This document shows, piece by piece, positions 26,000 to 35,472 of a DNA stretch of 64,000 nt. A program made the translations under genes and the position numbers. The notes under the pieces are model-generated. The model saw only the letters and a list, made by a program, of their open reading frames with translations, was not told the origin of the DNA and did no database searches. The stretch's first letter is position 1. Each line of letters begins with the position of its first letter. This DNA comes from Tenacibaculum sp. AHE14PA (lineage in GTDB: Bacteria; Bacteroidota; Bacteroidia; Flavobacteriales; Flavobacteriaceae): NCBI RefSeq assembly GCF_019278465.1, contig NZ_CP058983.1, positions 1,983,501 to 2,047,500 of the forward strand, given 5' to 3'.

Positions 26000-26129
26000 T
26001 TTGCAAAGGTACTAAACATAGTTTTTAAACAAAACCAAACAATTTTTAAATTAATATAGGGTTTAACTATTTATTACTGTTTTATAAGTAGTTATTCTTT
26101 AACTTTATACTTTTAAAAAAAAATTCATT

Positions 26130-27347
26130 ATGATTAATAAGATTAAACCTGTTCTTTTATTCTCTTTTTTATTACTATTATTTTCTTGTACTTCAAATGA
26201 GAATATTGACAAAGAACCTCCTATGGGAAACAAAATACCTTGTGTATCTGGTATGGCAGGAATATATCCTTGTAATAATTACGATTTACTTTTAAACATA
26301 CCACTCAGTACTTTTGGAGCTACAGAAGGCAATGATTCTTGGGGATGGACAGATCCTACAAACAATAAAGAGTACGCAATAATGGGCGTAGAAAACGGAA
26401 CTGTTTTTATAGATATAACAAACACTAACAACCCTGTATATTTAGGTAAATTATCTACAGCAACCGTAAGTAGTCCTTGGCATGATATAAAAGTTTACAA
26501 AGACCATGCTTTTATTGTAAGCGAAGCAACAAATCACGGAATGCAAGTTTTTGATTTAGCAAAACTAAGAAATGTTGCAAATCCTCCTGCTAATTTTACT
26601 GCAGACACACATTTTACTGAATTTGGTAGCGCACACAACATCGTTATCAATGAAGATTCTGGTTACGCTTACCCTGTAGGAACTAGTAAAACAGGAACTT
26701 ATAAAGGAGGCCCTCTATTTATCAACATACAAGATCCTAAAAACCCTAAAAGCGAAGGCGGATGGGGAACCGATAATTACAGTCACGATGCGCAAGTAAT
26801 CAACTACAACGGTCCGGATGCTAGGTATATTGGTAAAGAAATTTTAATAGGAAGCAATGAAAATGAAGTTGTTATAGTTGATATAAGTGACAAAGCAAAC
26901 CCCGTAAATATTTCTAGAATATCATACGCAAACGTAGGTTACACACACCAAGGTTGGTTTACTGAAGATGCAAAATATTTTATTTTAGGAGATGAATTAG
27001 ATGAACAACGTTTTGGAAACAAAACAAGAAATATTATTTTTGATTTCACTGATTTAGAAAACCCTAAAGAACATTTTACTTACACAGGTCCAACTGCTGC
27101 AATAGATCATAACGGATATGTTAAAGACAATACTTTTTATCTTGCTAATTACACGGCAGGCGTACGTTTTATTGATATTTCTAACATAGAAAGTAAAAAC
27201 ATCACAGAAACTGGTTTTTTCGACACTTACCCAAGTAATAACGGCGCTAATTTTAATGGTGTTTGGAATGTATACCCTTATTTTAGCAGTGGTAAAATAG
27301 TAGTAAGTGACATCAACAAAGGCTTATTCATTATAAAAAAACAGTAA
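26130..27347 (+). CDS. Choice-of-anchor B family lipoprotein (LVIVD-like repeats)
   Basis: A 405-residue lipoprotein: signal peptide with lipobox LLLFSC (C20). The mature part is a beta-propeller-like protein with repeats such as GTVFIDITNTNNPVYLGKL, PLFINIQDPKNPKSEGGW and EVVIVDISDKANPVNISRI, matching choice-of-anchor B/LVIVD proteins. It is the first gene of a tight four-gene plus-strand unit (0, 2 and 9 bases between genes) that ends with an MbnP-like and a diheme peroxidase-like protein. Role unknown; outer-envelope location is inferred from the lipobox. Confidence 0.88.
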   Translation: MINKIKPVLLFSFLLLLFSCTSNENIDKEPPMGNKIPCVSGMAGIYPCNNYDLLLNIPLSTFGATEGNDSWGWTDPTNNKEYAIMGVENGTVFIDITNTNNPVYLGKLSTATVSSPWHDIKVYKDHAFIVSEATNHGMQVFDLAKLRNVANPPANFTADTHFTEFGSAHNIVINEDSGYAYPVGTSKTGTYKGGPLFINIQDPKNPKSEGGWGTDNYSHDAQVINYNGPDARYIGKEILIGSNENEVVIVDISDKANPVNISRISYANVGYTHQGWFTEDAKYFILGDELDEQRFGNKTRNIIFDFTDLENPKEHFTYTGPTAAIDHNGYVKDNTFYLANYTAGVRFIDISNIESKNITETGFFDTYPSNNGANFNGVWNVYPYFSSGKIVVSDINKGLFIIKKQ

Positions 27348-28664
27348 ATGCTAAAAAAAACCTTCTTTATATTACTCATAGTGATGTATGGTTGTAGCAA
27401 TGATACTAGCATACAATTACCTATAAAAACAGCACAAGTTGATTTTGTAAAAACTTATGGTGGCACAAAAAATGAAAGCGGAAGAAGCGTTGTTGAAACT
27501 TCTGATGGCGGCTATATTGTTTTAGGTTTCACACAAAGTATTGATGGAGATATTATCACAACAAAAACGACTGTTCAATATGATTATTGGTTGTTAAAGT
27601 TCGATGCAAATGACGAATTGCAATGGCAAAAAACATACGGAGGTTCAAACGATGAGAAAGCCTACAAAATTATTCAAACCAACGATAACGGATTTGCTGT
27701 TATTGGCTACAGCAAAAGTGATGATGGAGATTTAAATTCTAACCAAGGATTTGAAGATGTTTGGATTTTAAAGTTAAACGCATCAGGAAATATTCTTTGG
27801 AAAACAAGCACAGGATTTTCAGGCACAGATCAAGGTTTTAGCTTAATTCAAACCTCAGACAATGGTTATTTTATTGCAAGCATATTAGACGTAACAGCAT
27901 CCGGAGGTTTAGGAAACGTAAAAACAGCCGCAAAACATGCTGGTGGCGATTATTGGGGAATAAAATTAGATACCAACGGCACAATTGAATGGCGTAAATA
28001 TTTTGGTGGCACAAATACCGATACTTGTTACGATATAACAGAAACTTCTGACGGTTATTTAATGGTTGGTTCTTCTGATAGTGATGATGTTGACATTACA
28101 AATAACAAGGGTGGTTATGATTTTTGGGTCGTAAAAACTGATAAAGCTGGAACCTTACTTTGGGAGAAATCATTTGGCGGTGATGAAATTGACGAAGCTA
28201 GAGCAATTACAACAACCGATGATGGTAATTTTATAATTATTGGAGACACACGTAGCGCTAACAAAGATGTAACACAAAACAATGGAGGAGCAGATTTATG
28301 GGCGATAAAAATAACTTCGGATGGTGATTTGATATGGCAAAAAAATTACGGCGGTACTAGTTTTGATGTTGGCCGTTCTATTCGCAAAACCATTGATGGA
28401 GGTTTTCTTATTTCAGGAAGCTCAAGAAGTGCTGATAACGGATTTACCAACAAAGGGCAAAACGATGCTTTAATTCTTAAAATTGATGCAAACGGAAATC
28501 AGCAATGGCAAAAAACTATTGGTGGCACCGAAATAGATTTTTGTTACGATGCAATAGAGCTTACTAACGGAAATATTATCGCTGTAGGCGAAAGCAGTAG
28601 TAACAATCAAGATATAGCAACAAACAAAGGTTTTTCTGACCTATTGATTATCAAACTAAAATAA
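27348..28664 (+). CDS. Lipoprotein with repeated beta-propeller-like units
   Basis: A 438-residue lipoprotein (lipobox MYGC, C16). It is made of about seven copies of a roughly 50-residue unit of the type WLLKFDANDELQWQKTYGG then a polar stretch then DGGYIVLGFT. Such units form beta propellers. It starts directly after the previous gene stop. No catalytic motif is visible. Likely a surface or periplasmic protein acting with the MbnP-like and peroxidase-like products downstream. Confidence 0.85.
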   Translation: MLKKTFFILLIVMYGCSNDTSIQLPIKTAQVDFVKTYGGTKNESGRSVVETSDGGYIVLGFTQSIDGDIITTKTTVQYDYWLLKFDANDELQWQKTYGGSNDEKAYKIIQTNDNGFAVIGYSKSDDGDLNSNQGFEDVWILKLNASGNILWKTSTGFSGTDQGFSLIQTSDNGYFIASILDVTASGGLGNVKTAAKHAGGDYWGIKLDTNGTIEWRKYFGGTNTDTCYDITETSDGYLMVGSSDSDDVDITNNKGGYDFWVVKTDKAGTLLWEKSFGGDEIDEARAITTTDDGNFIIIGDTRSANKDVTQNNGGADLWAIKITSDGDLIWQKNYGGTSFDVGRSIRKTIDGGFLISGSSRSADNGFTNKGQNDALILKIDANGNQQWQKTIGGTEIDFCYDAIELTNGNIIAVGESSSNNQDIATNKGFSDLLIIKLK

Positions 28665-28666
28665 AA

Positions 28667-29425
28667 ATGAAACAATATATAGTCCTTTTCTTAAGCATAT
28701 TACTTTTCTCATGTAGTTCAGACAGTGACGAACCTATAAAAGAAGTTAGTGTTAAAATAAATTTTACCCAAAATTGGGATGGTGCTTCTTTTGAGAAATC
28801 AGATTTAAGCAACACAGAACTCACCAATAAATTAGGGACTAAACTTACTATTGATAAATTACGTTATTTAGTATCAAAAATCACTTTAACAGATGCAGCC
28901 GATAAAGCTACTATTTTTGAAGGTTATAAATTAATCGATTTAAGCGATGAAGAAAGCTTAGTGTTTAATCCGTCATTAAAAATAACTGAAGGAAATTATA
29001 GTTTAGCCATAACTTTTGGTTTTAATAACGATGATAATATAGACGGGGAGTATGCCGATTTAAATACCGCTTCTTGGAATGTTCCAATGATGTTAGGTGG
29101 CGGTTATCATTTTATGCAATTAGATGGAAAATACAAAGATGATGTTCCTAATGAAAACCCTTACAACTTTCATGTAATTAGGGCTTACAACACAACAACA
29201 TCAATACCCGAAGATACTTCTTTCCTTGTAAATTTAGGAAGCGTAAACATTAAAAAAAATGCTAATATAGAGGTTAAAATGAATATTGCAGGTTGGTTTA
29301 AATCTCCGAATGATTGGGATTTAAATGATAAAAACATTAATTTAATGATGGATTATGGAGCTCAAAAACAAATGCATGAAAATGTACAAAGTGGCGTTTT
29401 TAGTTTAGGGAAAATTTCACAATAA
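28667..29425 (+). CDS. MbnP family lipoprotein (copper-binding family)
   Basis: A 252-residue lipoprotein (lipobox LFSC, C16). The mature N terminus VKINFTQNWDGASFEKSD and the later LTIDKLRYLVSKITL and GGYHFMQLDGKY match the MbnP family. In methanotrophs MbnP is a copper-binding partner of MbnH, a diheme enzyme that oxidises a tryptophan of MbnP to kynurenine. W37 and W90-region SWNVP are candidate tryptophans here. The next gene encodes a diheme peroxidase-like protein, the same pairing. Metal binding is inferred. Confidence 0.85.
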   Translation: MKQYIVLFLSILLFSCSSDSDEPIKEVSVKINFTQNWDGASFEKSDLSNTELTNKLGTKLTIDKLRYLVSKITLTDAADKATIFEGYKLIDLSDEESLVFNPSLKITEGNYSLAITFGFNNDDNIDGEYADLNTASWNVPMMLGGGYHFMQLDGKYKDDVPNENPYNFHVIRAYNTTTSIPEDTSFLVNLGSVNIKKNANIEVKMNIAGWFKSPNDWDLNDKNINLMMDYGAQKQMHENVQSGVFSLGKISQ

Positions 29426-29434
29426 AACTAAATA

Positions 29435-30493
29435 ATGGAAAAAAGTATATACATTTTATTACTATTACTTTTAATGAGTTGCTCATCAAAAGAAGAAAAT
29501 AATATATATACTCCTGTACCCGTAAATTTAGAAATTCCCGAATTATTTCAACAAAAAATAATTGCACCAGTAATCCCCACAAACAATCCGTTAACCGAAG
29601 AAGGAATTGCTTTAGGTAAAAAATTGTTTTTCGATAAAATATTATCACAAAATAACTCACAATCATGTGCAACTTGCCATAATCCTGCAAAAGCCTTTAC
29701 AGATAACACGCAATTTAGTGAAGGTGTAGATGGATTACTTGGTAAGAGAAACTCGATGCCTTTATTCAATTTAGCTTGGAATTTCGATGAGCGTTTTACT
29801 TGGGACGGGAAAGAACTTAGTTTAGAACGACAAGCATTAGAACCTGTTCGAAACCCAATAGAAATGCATAGCAAATGGACGAATGTTGCAGAACGCATTA
29901 AAAACCACCCAGCATATCCTACATTATTTCAACAAGCTTTCGGAAACACCAAAATAGATTCTATTTTAATTACCAAAGCAATCGCTCAATTCGAAAGAAC
30001 ACTCATTTCTGGAAATTCTAAATTCGATCAATTTTTACTCGGAAAAACAACATTAACTCCGCAAGAACAAAACGGATTTGATGTTTTTATGGATGAAGCT
30101 CGCGGCGATTGTTTTCATTGCCATGGAAGTAATAACAATCCACTTTGGACCGATAATAAATTTCACAACAACGGTTTAGATGCTGTTTTATCTGATTTAG
30201 GATTAGCTAAAGTTACTGGCGATCCAAATGACAATGGTAAATTTAAATCTCCCTCTCTTCGTAATTTAAAATTTACTGCCCCTTATATGCACGACGGTCG
30301 TTTTGTTACTTTAGATGAAGTTATTAATCATTATTCAACAGGTTTAAAAACTTCATCAACGATTGATCCTTTGATGAAAAAAGTAAATGAAGGTGGTGTT
30401 AATCTTTCAGAAAAGGATAAATCTGACTTAAAAGCATTTTTACTCTCACTATCTGATAATGATTTTGTTAATAATTTAGATTTTCAAGAGTAA
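29435..30493 (+). CDS. Diheme cytochrome c peroxidase/MauG family lipoprotein (MbnH-like)
   Basis: A 352-residue lipoprotein (lipobox LLMSC, C16). It has two haem c motifs: CATCH at residues 78-82 and CFHCH at 226-230. GLAKVTGDPNDNGKFKSPSLRNLKFTAPYMHDGRF is the conserved CcpA/MauG stretch near the second haem. Family members reduce peroxide or carry out haem-based protein oxidation (MauG, MbnH). Placement 9 bases after an MbnP-like gene points to MbnH-like modification of that protein, which is inference. Confidence 0.92.
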   Translation: MEKSIYILLLLLLMSCSSKEENNIYTPVPVNLEIPELFQQKIIAPVIPTNNPLTEEGIALGKKLFFDKILSQNNSQSCATCHNPAKAFTDNTQFSEGVDGLLGKRNSMPLFNLAWNFDERFTWDGKELSLERQALEPVRNPIEMHSKWTNVAERIKNHPAYPTLFQQAFGNTKIDSILITKAIAQFERTLISGNSKFDQFLLGKTTLTPQEQNGFDVFMDEARGDCFHCHGSNNNPLWTDNKFHNNGLDAVLSDLGLAKVTGDPNDNGKFKSPSLRNLKFTAPYMHDGRFVTLDEVINHYSTGLKTSSTIDPLMKKVNEGGVNLSEKDKSDLKAFLLSLSDNDFVNNLDFQE

Positions 30494-30561
30494 TCAGAAA
30501 ATCAAATAAACCTATCGAAAAACACAATGCCAAGTTATGTACTAAACTGATACTTATATTG

Positions 30562-30569
30562 TATATTTG
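30562..30569 (+). promoter_or_regulatory. Probable -7 element for the suf operon
   Basis: TATATTTG matches TAnnTTTG and lies 31 bases before the sufA-like ATG. The -33 region is not a clear match. Confidence 0.4.
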
Positions 30570-30599
30570 CAAACTATTTAGAGTTAATCCACTTAAGTA

Positions 30600-30929
30600 A
30601 TGATAAAAGTTTCAGACACAGCAAAAAACAAAGTTATCGAGTTAATGACTGATGACGGTTTTGATGCTACAGTAGATTTTGTACGTGTTGGTGTAAAAAG
30701 CGGAGGTTGTTCAGGTTTATCTTACGACCTAACTTTTGACAAAAGCACACAAGAAAACGATAAAATTTTCGAAGAGAACAACGTTAAAATCGTTGTTGAT
30801 AAAAAAAGTTTTTTATACTTAGTAGGAACAACATTAGAATATTCTGGAGGTTTAAACGGTAAAGGATTTGTATTTAACAATCCGAATGCAAACCGTACCT
30901 GTGGATGTGGCGAAAGTTTTTCACTATAA
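30600..30929 (+). CDS. SufA/IscA-type iron-sulfur carrier
   Basis: A 109-residue A-type carrier with the three conserved cysteines C37 (SGGCSGLSYDL), C101 and C103 (TCGCGESF). It takes up Fe-S clusters from SufBCD and passes them on. First gene of the suf unit; sufB follows after 15 bases. Confidence 0.93.
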   Translation: MIKVSDTAKNKVIELMTDDGFDATVDFVRVGVKSGGCSGLSYDLTFDKSTQENDKIFEENNVKIVVDKKSFLYLVGTTLEYSGGLNGKGFVFNNPNANRTCGCGESFSL

Positions 30930-30944
30930 TATTACAACTCAATT

Positions 30945-32393
30945 ATGAGCAAGTATACAGAAGATGATTTAAGAGAAGAGTTAAAAACCAAAGAATATGA
31001 ATATGGTTTTTATACTGAAATAGAAAGCGAAACCTTTCCTAAAGGTTTGAATGAAGACGTGGTTCGTGCAATTTCTAAAAAGAAAAACGAACCAGAATGG
31101 ATGACTGAATGGCGTTTAGAAGCGTTTAGAGTTTGGCAAACAATGGAAGAACCAGAATGGGCAAATGTTCATTACGAGAAACCTAACTTTCAAGAAATTG
31201 CTTACTATTCTGCACCAAAAGAAAAGCCAAAATTAAACAGTTTAGATGAAGTTGACCCAGAATTATTGGATACTTTTAAGCGTTTAGGTATTTCTTTAGA
31301 TGAGCAAAAAAAACTAGCTAATGTTGCTGTTGATATTGTAATGGATTCAGTTTCTGTTGCTACAACTTTTAAAGAAACACTAGGAGAAAAAGGTATTATT
31401 TTTATGCCTATTTCTGAAGCTATTCAAGAACATCCAGAATTAGTAAGAAAACACTTAGGAACCGTAGTTCCTACTACCGATAATTTTTATGCAGCATTAA
31501 ATTCGGCAGTTTTTTCTGATGGATCTTTCTGTTACATTCCGAAAGGCGTTCGTTGCCCAATGGAATTATCAACTTACTTCAGAATTAACGAAGGAGGAAC
31601 CGGTCAGTTTGAAAGAACTTTAGTTGTTGCCGATAAAGGTAGTTACGTTTCTTATTTAGAAGGTTGTACTGCACCAAGTAGAGATGAAAATCAATTACAC
31701 GCCGCAGTTGTTGAGTTAATTGCATTAGATGATGCTGAAATTAAATACTCAACAGTACAAAACTGGTATCCTGGAAACGCAGAAGGAAAAGGTGGTGTTT
31801 ACAACTTCGTAACCAAAAGAGCTATTTGCGAAACCAATGCAAAAGTTTCTTGGACACAAGTTGAAACAGGATCTGCAGTTACTTGGAAATACCCAAGTTG
31901 TATTTTAAAAGGAAACAACTCTGTTGGAGAATTTTACTCAATTGCTGTAACTAATAATTACCAGCAAGCTGATACCGGAACGAAAATGATTCACTTAGGT
32001 AAAAACACCAAGTCGACTATTATTTCGAAAGGAATTTCTGCAGGTAAATCACAAAATTCATACAGAGGATTGGTTCATATAGGACCACGTGCAGAAAATG
32101 CTCGTAACTTCTCTCAGTGTGATTCTTTATTAATGGGTAACGAATGTGGCGCACACACGTTTCCGTACATCGAGACTAAAAACAAATCAGCACAAATAGA
32201 ACACGAAGCTACAACGAGTAAAATTGGTGAAGACCAATTATTTTACTGTAACCAACGTGGTATTGATACTGAAAAAGCAATTGCGTTAATTGTTAATGGT
32301 TTTAGTAAAGAAGTATTAAATAAGTTACCAATGGAATTTGCTGTAGAGGCACAAAAACTATTGGAAATTAGTTTAGAAGGAAGTGTTGGATAA
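30945..32393 (+). CDS. sufB: Fe-S cluster assembly scaffold SufB
   Basis: A 482-residue SufB. The C-terminal beta-helix core contains [40 protein letters not shown] and the [16 protein letters not shown] ending. SufB, SufC and SufD form the scaffold that builds clusters in the cytoplasm. It is followed not by sufC but by a lipoprotein gene that starts 13 bases after its stop. Confidence 0.97.
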   Translation: MSKYTEDDLREELKTKEYEYGFYTEIESETFPKGLNEDVVRAISKKKNEPEWMTEWRLEAFRVWQTMEEPEWANVHYEKPNFQEIAYYSAPKEKPKLNSLDEVDPELLDTFKRLGISLDEQKKLANVAVDIVMDSVSVATTFKETLGEKGIIFMPISEAIQEHPELVRKHLGTVVPTTDNFYAALNSAVFSDGSFCYIPKGVRCPMELSTYFRINEGGTGQFERTLVVADKGSYVSYLEGCTAPSRDENQLHAAVVELIALDDAEIKYSTVQNWYPGNAEGKGGVYNFVTKRAICETNAKVSWTQVETGSAVTWKYPSCILKGNNSVGEFYSIAVTNNYQQADTGTKMIHLGKNTKSTIISKGISAGKSQNSYRGLVHIGPRAENARNFSQCDSLLMGNECGAHTFPYIETKNKSAQIEHEATTSKIGEDQLFYCNQRGIDTEKAIALIVNGFSKEVLNKLPMEFAVEAQKLLEISLEGSVG

Positions 32394-32406
32394 TTTAAAT
32401 CATAAA

Positions 32407-33261
32407 ATGATGAAAAAAATATTTTTGCTTACACTTATCGCAATTACAGTTATTAGTTGTAAAAACACTGATAAAAAAGAGAATGCTGATAAAACGACTA
32501 CTGAAGAAACGGCCGTAAAACTATATGTTTTAAATGGTGGATCGATATTGGTTAACAAATTAGAAGTTTTTTCTCAAGACACTACGTATACAGGACAAAC
32601 AAAACAATTTAGTGATGCATACTATGTAATCTCTCACCCGAAAGGAAACTTAATGTGGGATGCTGGCTTACCAGAAAACTTAGTATTACCAGAAGCTGTA
32701 ACTCCTGGTGACGGAACATTTACAGTACAAAGAGCAGACTCATTAGCGAATCAATTAGCAACAATTGGTTTTAAAATTGAAGATTTTAAATATTTTGCAA
32801 TGTCTCATTCTCATTTTGATCATACAGGGCATGCAAACTACATGAAAGATGCAACTTGGTTGGTACAAGAAAACGAATATAATTCGGTTGCTGGAGACTC
32901 TTTAAAACAGAAAAATCCTGCGGTAGCAGCATTAAAAAATGTCAAAAAAATAAATGGTGATTACGATGTTTTTGGCGACAATACTGTTGTTATAAAATAC
33001 ATGCCAGGTCATACAGTTGGCCATCAAGCTTTATATGTAAAAGTATCAGGTATTGAAAAACCAGTTTTATTAACGGGTGATTTATATCATTTTGAAGAGA
33101 ACAGAGCCAACAAAGGTGTTCCTTCATTCAACTATAATGTTGAGCAAACTATAGAAAGCATGCAAAAATTTGAAGCTTTCGCTAAAGAAAAAAATGCTGA
33201 GGTGATCATTCAACACTCACCAAAAGCTTTCAAGAAATTACAAAATCTATTAAAAAAGTAA
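32407..33261 (+). CDS. MBL-fold lactonase-like lipoprotein (AHL lactonase type)
   Basis: A 284-residue metallo-beta-lactamase-fold protein. The ATG at 32407 (or 32410) gives a lipoprotein signal with lipobox VISC (C18); a TTG at 32383 would overlap sufB and spoils the signal. Two-metal ligands are complete: HSHFDH at 134-139, H202, D225 and H270, the HxHxDH~H~D~H set of AHL lactonases. LTGDLYHFEENRANKG after D225 is also lactonase-like. Tenacibaculum strain 20J is known for a lactonase of this type (Aii20J). It sits between sufB and sufC with 13- and 6-base gaps, an unexpected place. Substrate is inferred. Confidence 0.85.
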   Translation: MMKKIFLLTLIAITVISCKNTDKKENADKTTTEETAVKLYVLNGGSILVNKLEVFSQDTTYTGQTKQFSDAYYVISHPKGNLMWDAGLPENLVLPEAVTPGDGTFTVQRADSLANQLATIGFKIEDFKYFAMSHSHFDHTGHANYMKDATWLVQENEYNSVAGDSLKQKNPAVAALKNVKKINGDYDVFGDNTVVIKYMPGHTVGHQALYVKVSGIEKPVLLTGDLYHFEENRANKGVPSFNYNVEQTIESMQKFEAFAKEKNAEVIIQHSPKAFKKLQNLLKK

Positions 33262-33267
33262 CTAGTA

Positions 33268-34020
33268 ATGTTAAAAATAGAAAACTTACACGCTAACATA
33301 GAAGATAAATCAATCTTAAAAGGATTGAATTTAGAGGTTAAAGCAGGTGAAATTCATGCAATAATGGGTCCTAACGGTGCTGGTAAAAGTACGTTAGCGA
33401 ACGTAATTGCAGGAAAAGAAGAGTACGAAGTTACAGATGGCTCAATAGAGTTAAATAACGAAGATATTAGCGAATTAGGTCCTGATGAAAGAGCACACAA
33501 CGGTGTATTTTTATCTTTTCAGTACCCTGTAGAAATTCCTGGTGTTTCGGTAACTAACTTTATCAAAACAGCTATTAACGAAAATCGTAAAGCTAAAGGT
33601 TTAGAAGACATGCCTGCAAAAGACATGTTAAAAATGATTCGTGAGAAATCTGAATTATTAGAGATAGACCGTAAATTCTTATCGCGTTCTTTAAACGAAG
33701 GTTTTTCTGGAGGAGAAAAGAAACGTAACGAGATTTTTCAAATGGCTATGTTAGAGCCTAAATTAGCTATTTTAGACGAAACAGATTCTGGTTTAGATAT
33801 CGATGCGTTACGTATTGTAGCTAACGGTGTAAATAAATTAAAATCTAAAGACAATGCTGTAGTTGTAATTACACACTACCAACGTTTATTAGATTATATA
33901 GTTCCTGATTTTGTACACGTATTATACGATGGTAAAATCGTAAAAACAGGTGATGCTTCTTTAGCTTTAGAGTTAGAAGCAAAAGGATATGATTGGATTA
34001 AGGAAGAAGTTAATTCTTAA
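33268..34020 (+). CDS. sufC: Fe-S cluster assembly ATPase SufC
   Basis: A 250-residue ABC-type ATPase. Walker A GPNGAGKST is at residues 34-42, the signature FSGGEKKRNE at 146-155, and ILDETDSGLDIDALRIV gives Walker B and the D-loop. SufC drives shape change of the SufBCD scaffold. sufD begins 5 bases after its stop. Confidence 0.97.
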   Translation: MLKIENLHANIEDKSILKGLNLEVKAGEIHAIMGPNGAGKSTLANVIAGKEEYEVTDGSIELNNEDISELGPDERAHNGVFLSFQYPVEIPGVSVTNFIKTAINENRKAKGLEDMPAKDMLKMIREKSELLEIDRKFLSRSLNEGFSGGEKKRNEIFQMAMLEPKLAILDETDSGLDIDALRIVANGVNKLKSKDNAVVVITHYQRLLDYIVPDFVHVLYDGKIVKTGDASLALELEAKGYDWIKEEVNS

Positions 34021-34025
34021 GAAAA

Positions 34026-35339
34026 ATGGAATTAAAAGATAAATTAACCACGTCGTACGTCGCTTTTGAAAATGGAGTGGATATCAATTCGGATATACAC
34101 GATATTAGAACAAAAGCGCTACAGAATTTTGAAGAATTAGGTTTTCCTACTAAGAAATTAGAAGCTTGGAAATACACCTCTTTAAATGCTGTATTGAAAC
34201 AAGACTATAGTATTTTTCCTACTTCGGAAAACGCTATAGAATTAGCAGATGTTAAGAAATATTTCATCCACGATATAGATACTTATAAAATTGTATTTAT
34301 CGACGGAAAATATAGTTCTTTCTTATCTGAAACTACACATGATAAAATTGATGTTTGTTTAATGTCATCGGCATTAACAAAACCAAAATACAAAGCTGTT
34401 ATTGAAAACTACTTCAATAAAATTGCAAAGCAAGATAATTTAACATCGTTAAATACTGCATTTGCAAAAGAGGGAGCTTACATTAACATTCCTAAGAATG
34501 TAGAAGTAGATAAACCAATTCAGGTTATCTATTTTACTACAGGTACTGAAGAGGCTATCATGACACAACCTCGTAATTTAATTGTTGCAGAACAAAATGC
34601 ACATGTTCAAATTATAGAGCGTCATCAAAGTTTAACTTCTAATTCGGTTTTAACAAATGCCGTAACAGAAGTGTATGCTGCAAAAGATGCAACGGTAGAT
34701 ATTTATAAGATTCAGAATGATCATGAAAATGCTTCTTTAGTAGATAATTCTTACATAGAGCAAAAATCAAATAGTATTGTTTCTGTGCATACTTTTTCTT
34801 TCGGAGGAAATATTACACGTAACAATCTAAACTTTTATCAAAGAGGAGAACACATCGATTCTATCTTAAAAGGAATTACTATTACTGAAGGAAAGCAACA
34901 TGTAGATCACCATACATTGGTGCATCATATTGAGCCAAACTGTGAATCTCATCAAGATTACAAAGGTATTTATAGTGACCGCTCTACAGCAGTTTTTAAC
35001 GGAAAGGTAGTTGTTGAAAAAGAAGCTCAGAAAACAAATGCGTATCAACAAAACAACAACATTCTAATAAGCGATAAAGCAACCATCAACGCAAAACCTC
35101 AGTTAGAGATTTTTGCTGATGATGTAAAGTGTTCTCACGGTTGTACGATTGGTCAATTAGATGAAGATGCTTTATTTTATATGCAACAACGTGGAATTCC
35201 GAAGAAAGAAGCGAAAGCATTACTAATGTATGCCTTTGCAAATACGGTATTAGAAAGTGTAAAAATACCAGAAGTAAAGACACGAATTAACAAGTTAATC
35301 GCAAATAAATTAGGTATAAATATAGGTTTTGATTTGTAA
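34026..35339 (+). CDS. sufD: Fe-S cluster assembly protein SufD
   Basis: A 437-residue SufD with the SufB/D beta-helix core: HTFSFGGNITRNNLNFYQRGEH, GKQHVDHHTLVHHIEPNCESHQDYKG, and the CSHGCTIGQLDEDALFYMQQRGI signature. It completes the SufBCD complex. The usual cysteine desulfurase sufS is not the next gene; a hairpin and a DUF547 gene follow, so sufS must lie elsewhere. Confidence 0.97.
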   Translation: MELKDKLTTSYVAFENGVDINSDIHDIRTKALQNFEELGFPTKKLEAWKYTSLNAVLKQDYSIFPTSENAIELADVKKYFIHDIDTYKIVFIDGKYSSFLSETTHDKIDVCLMSSALTKPKYKAVIENYFNKIAKQDNLTSLNTAFAKEGAYINIPKNVEVDKPIQVIYFTTGTEEAIMTQPRNLIVAEQNAHVQIIERHQSLTSNSVLTNAVTEVYAAKDATVDIYKIQNDHENASLVDNSYIEQKSNSIVSVHTFSFGGNITRNNLNFYQRGEHIDSILKGITITEGKQHVDHHTLVHHIEPNCESHQDYKGIYSDRSTAVFNGKVVVEKEAQKTNAYQQNNNILISDKATINAKPQLEIFADDVKCSHGCTIGQLDEDALFYMQQRGIPKKEAKALLMYAFANTVLESVKIPEVKTRINKLIANKLGINIGFDL

Positions 35340-35360
35340 AACACTTATTTTCACACAAAT

Positions 35361-35398
35361 ATAACAAAGGTCGTTCAATATTGAATGACCTTTGTTAT
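35361..35398. terminator. Long palindrome after sufD
   Basis: ATAACAAAGGTC at the left pairs with GACCTTTGTTAT at the right, with TTCAAT/ATTGAA in the centre and one G-T mismatch: 19-bp arms with almost no loop. It lies 22 bases past the sufD stop. No long T run follows, so termination may be partial; it could instead protect the 3' end of the suf mRNA. Confidence 0.6.
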
Positions 35399-35472
35399 TA
35401 AAAAAAATTGTTATTTGTAATGATTCATAAAAATATTCGTCAAAAATAGAGAAATGTAAAAACTATAAACAA

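Noticed and set aside
25999..26130. TPP riboswitch before thiL
   Set aside because: The short AT-rich gap shows none of the TPP-element conserved sequence; the same holds for the biotin genes.
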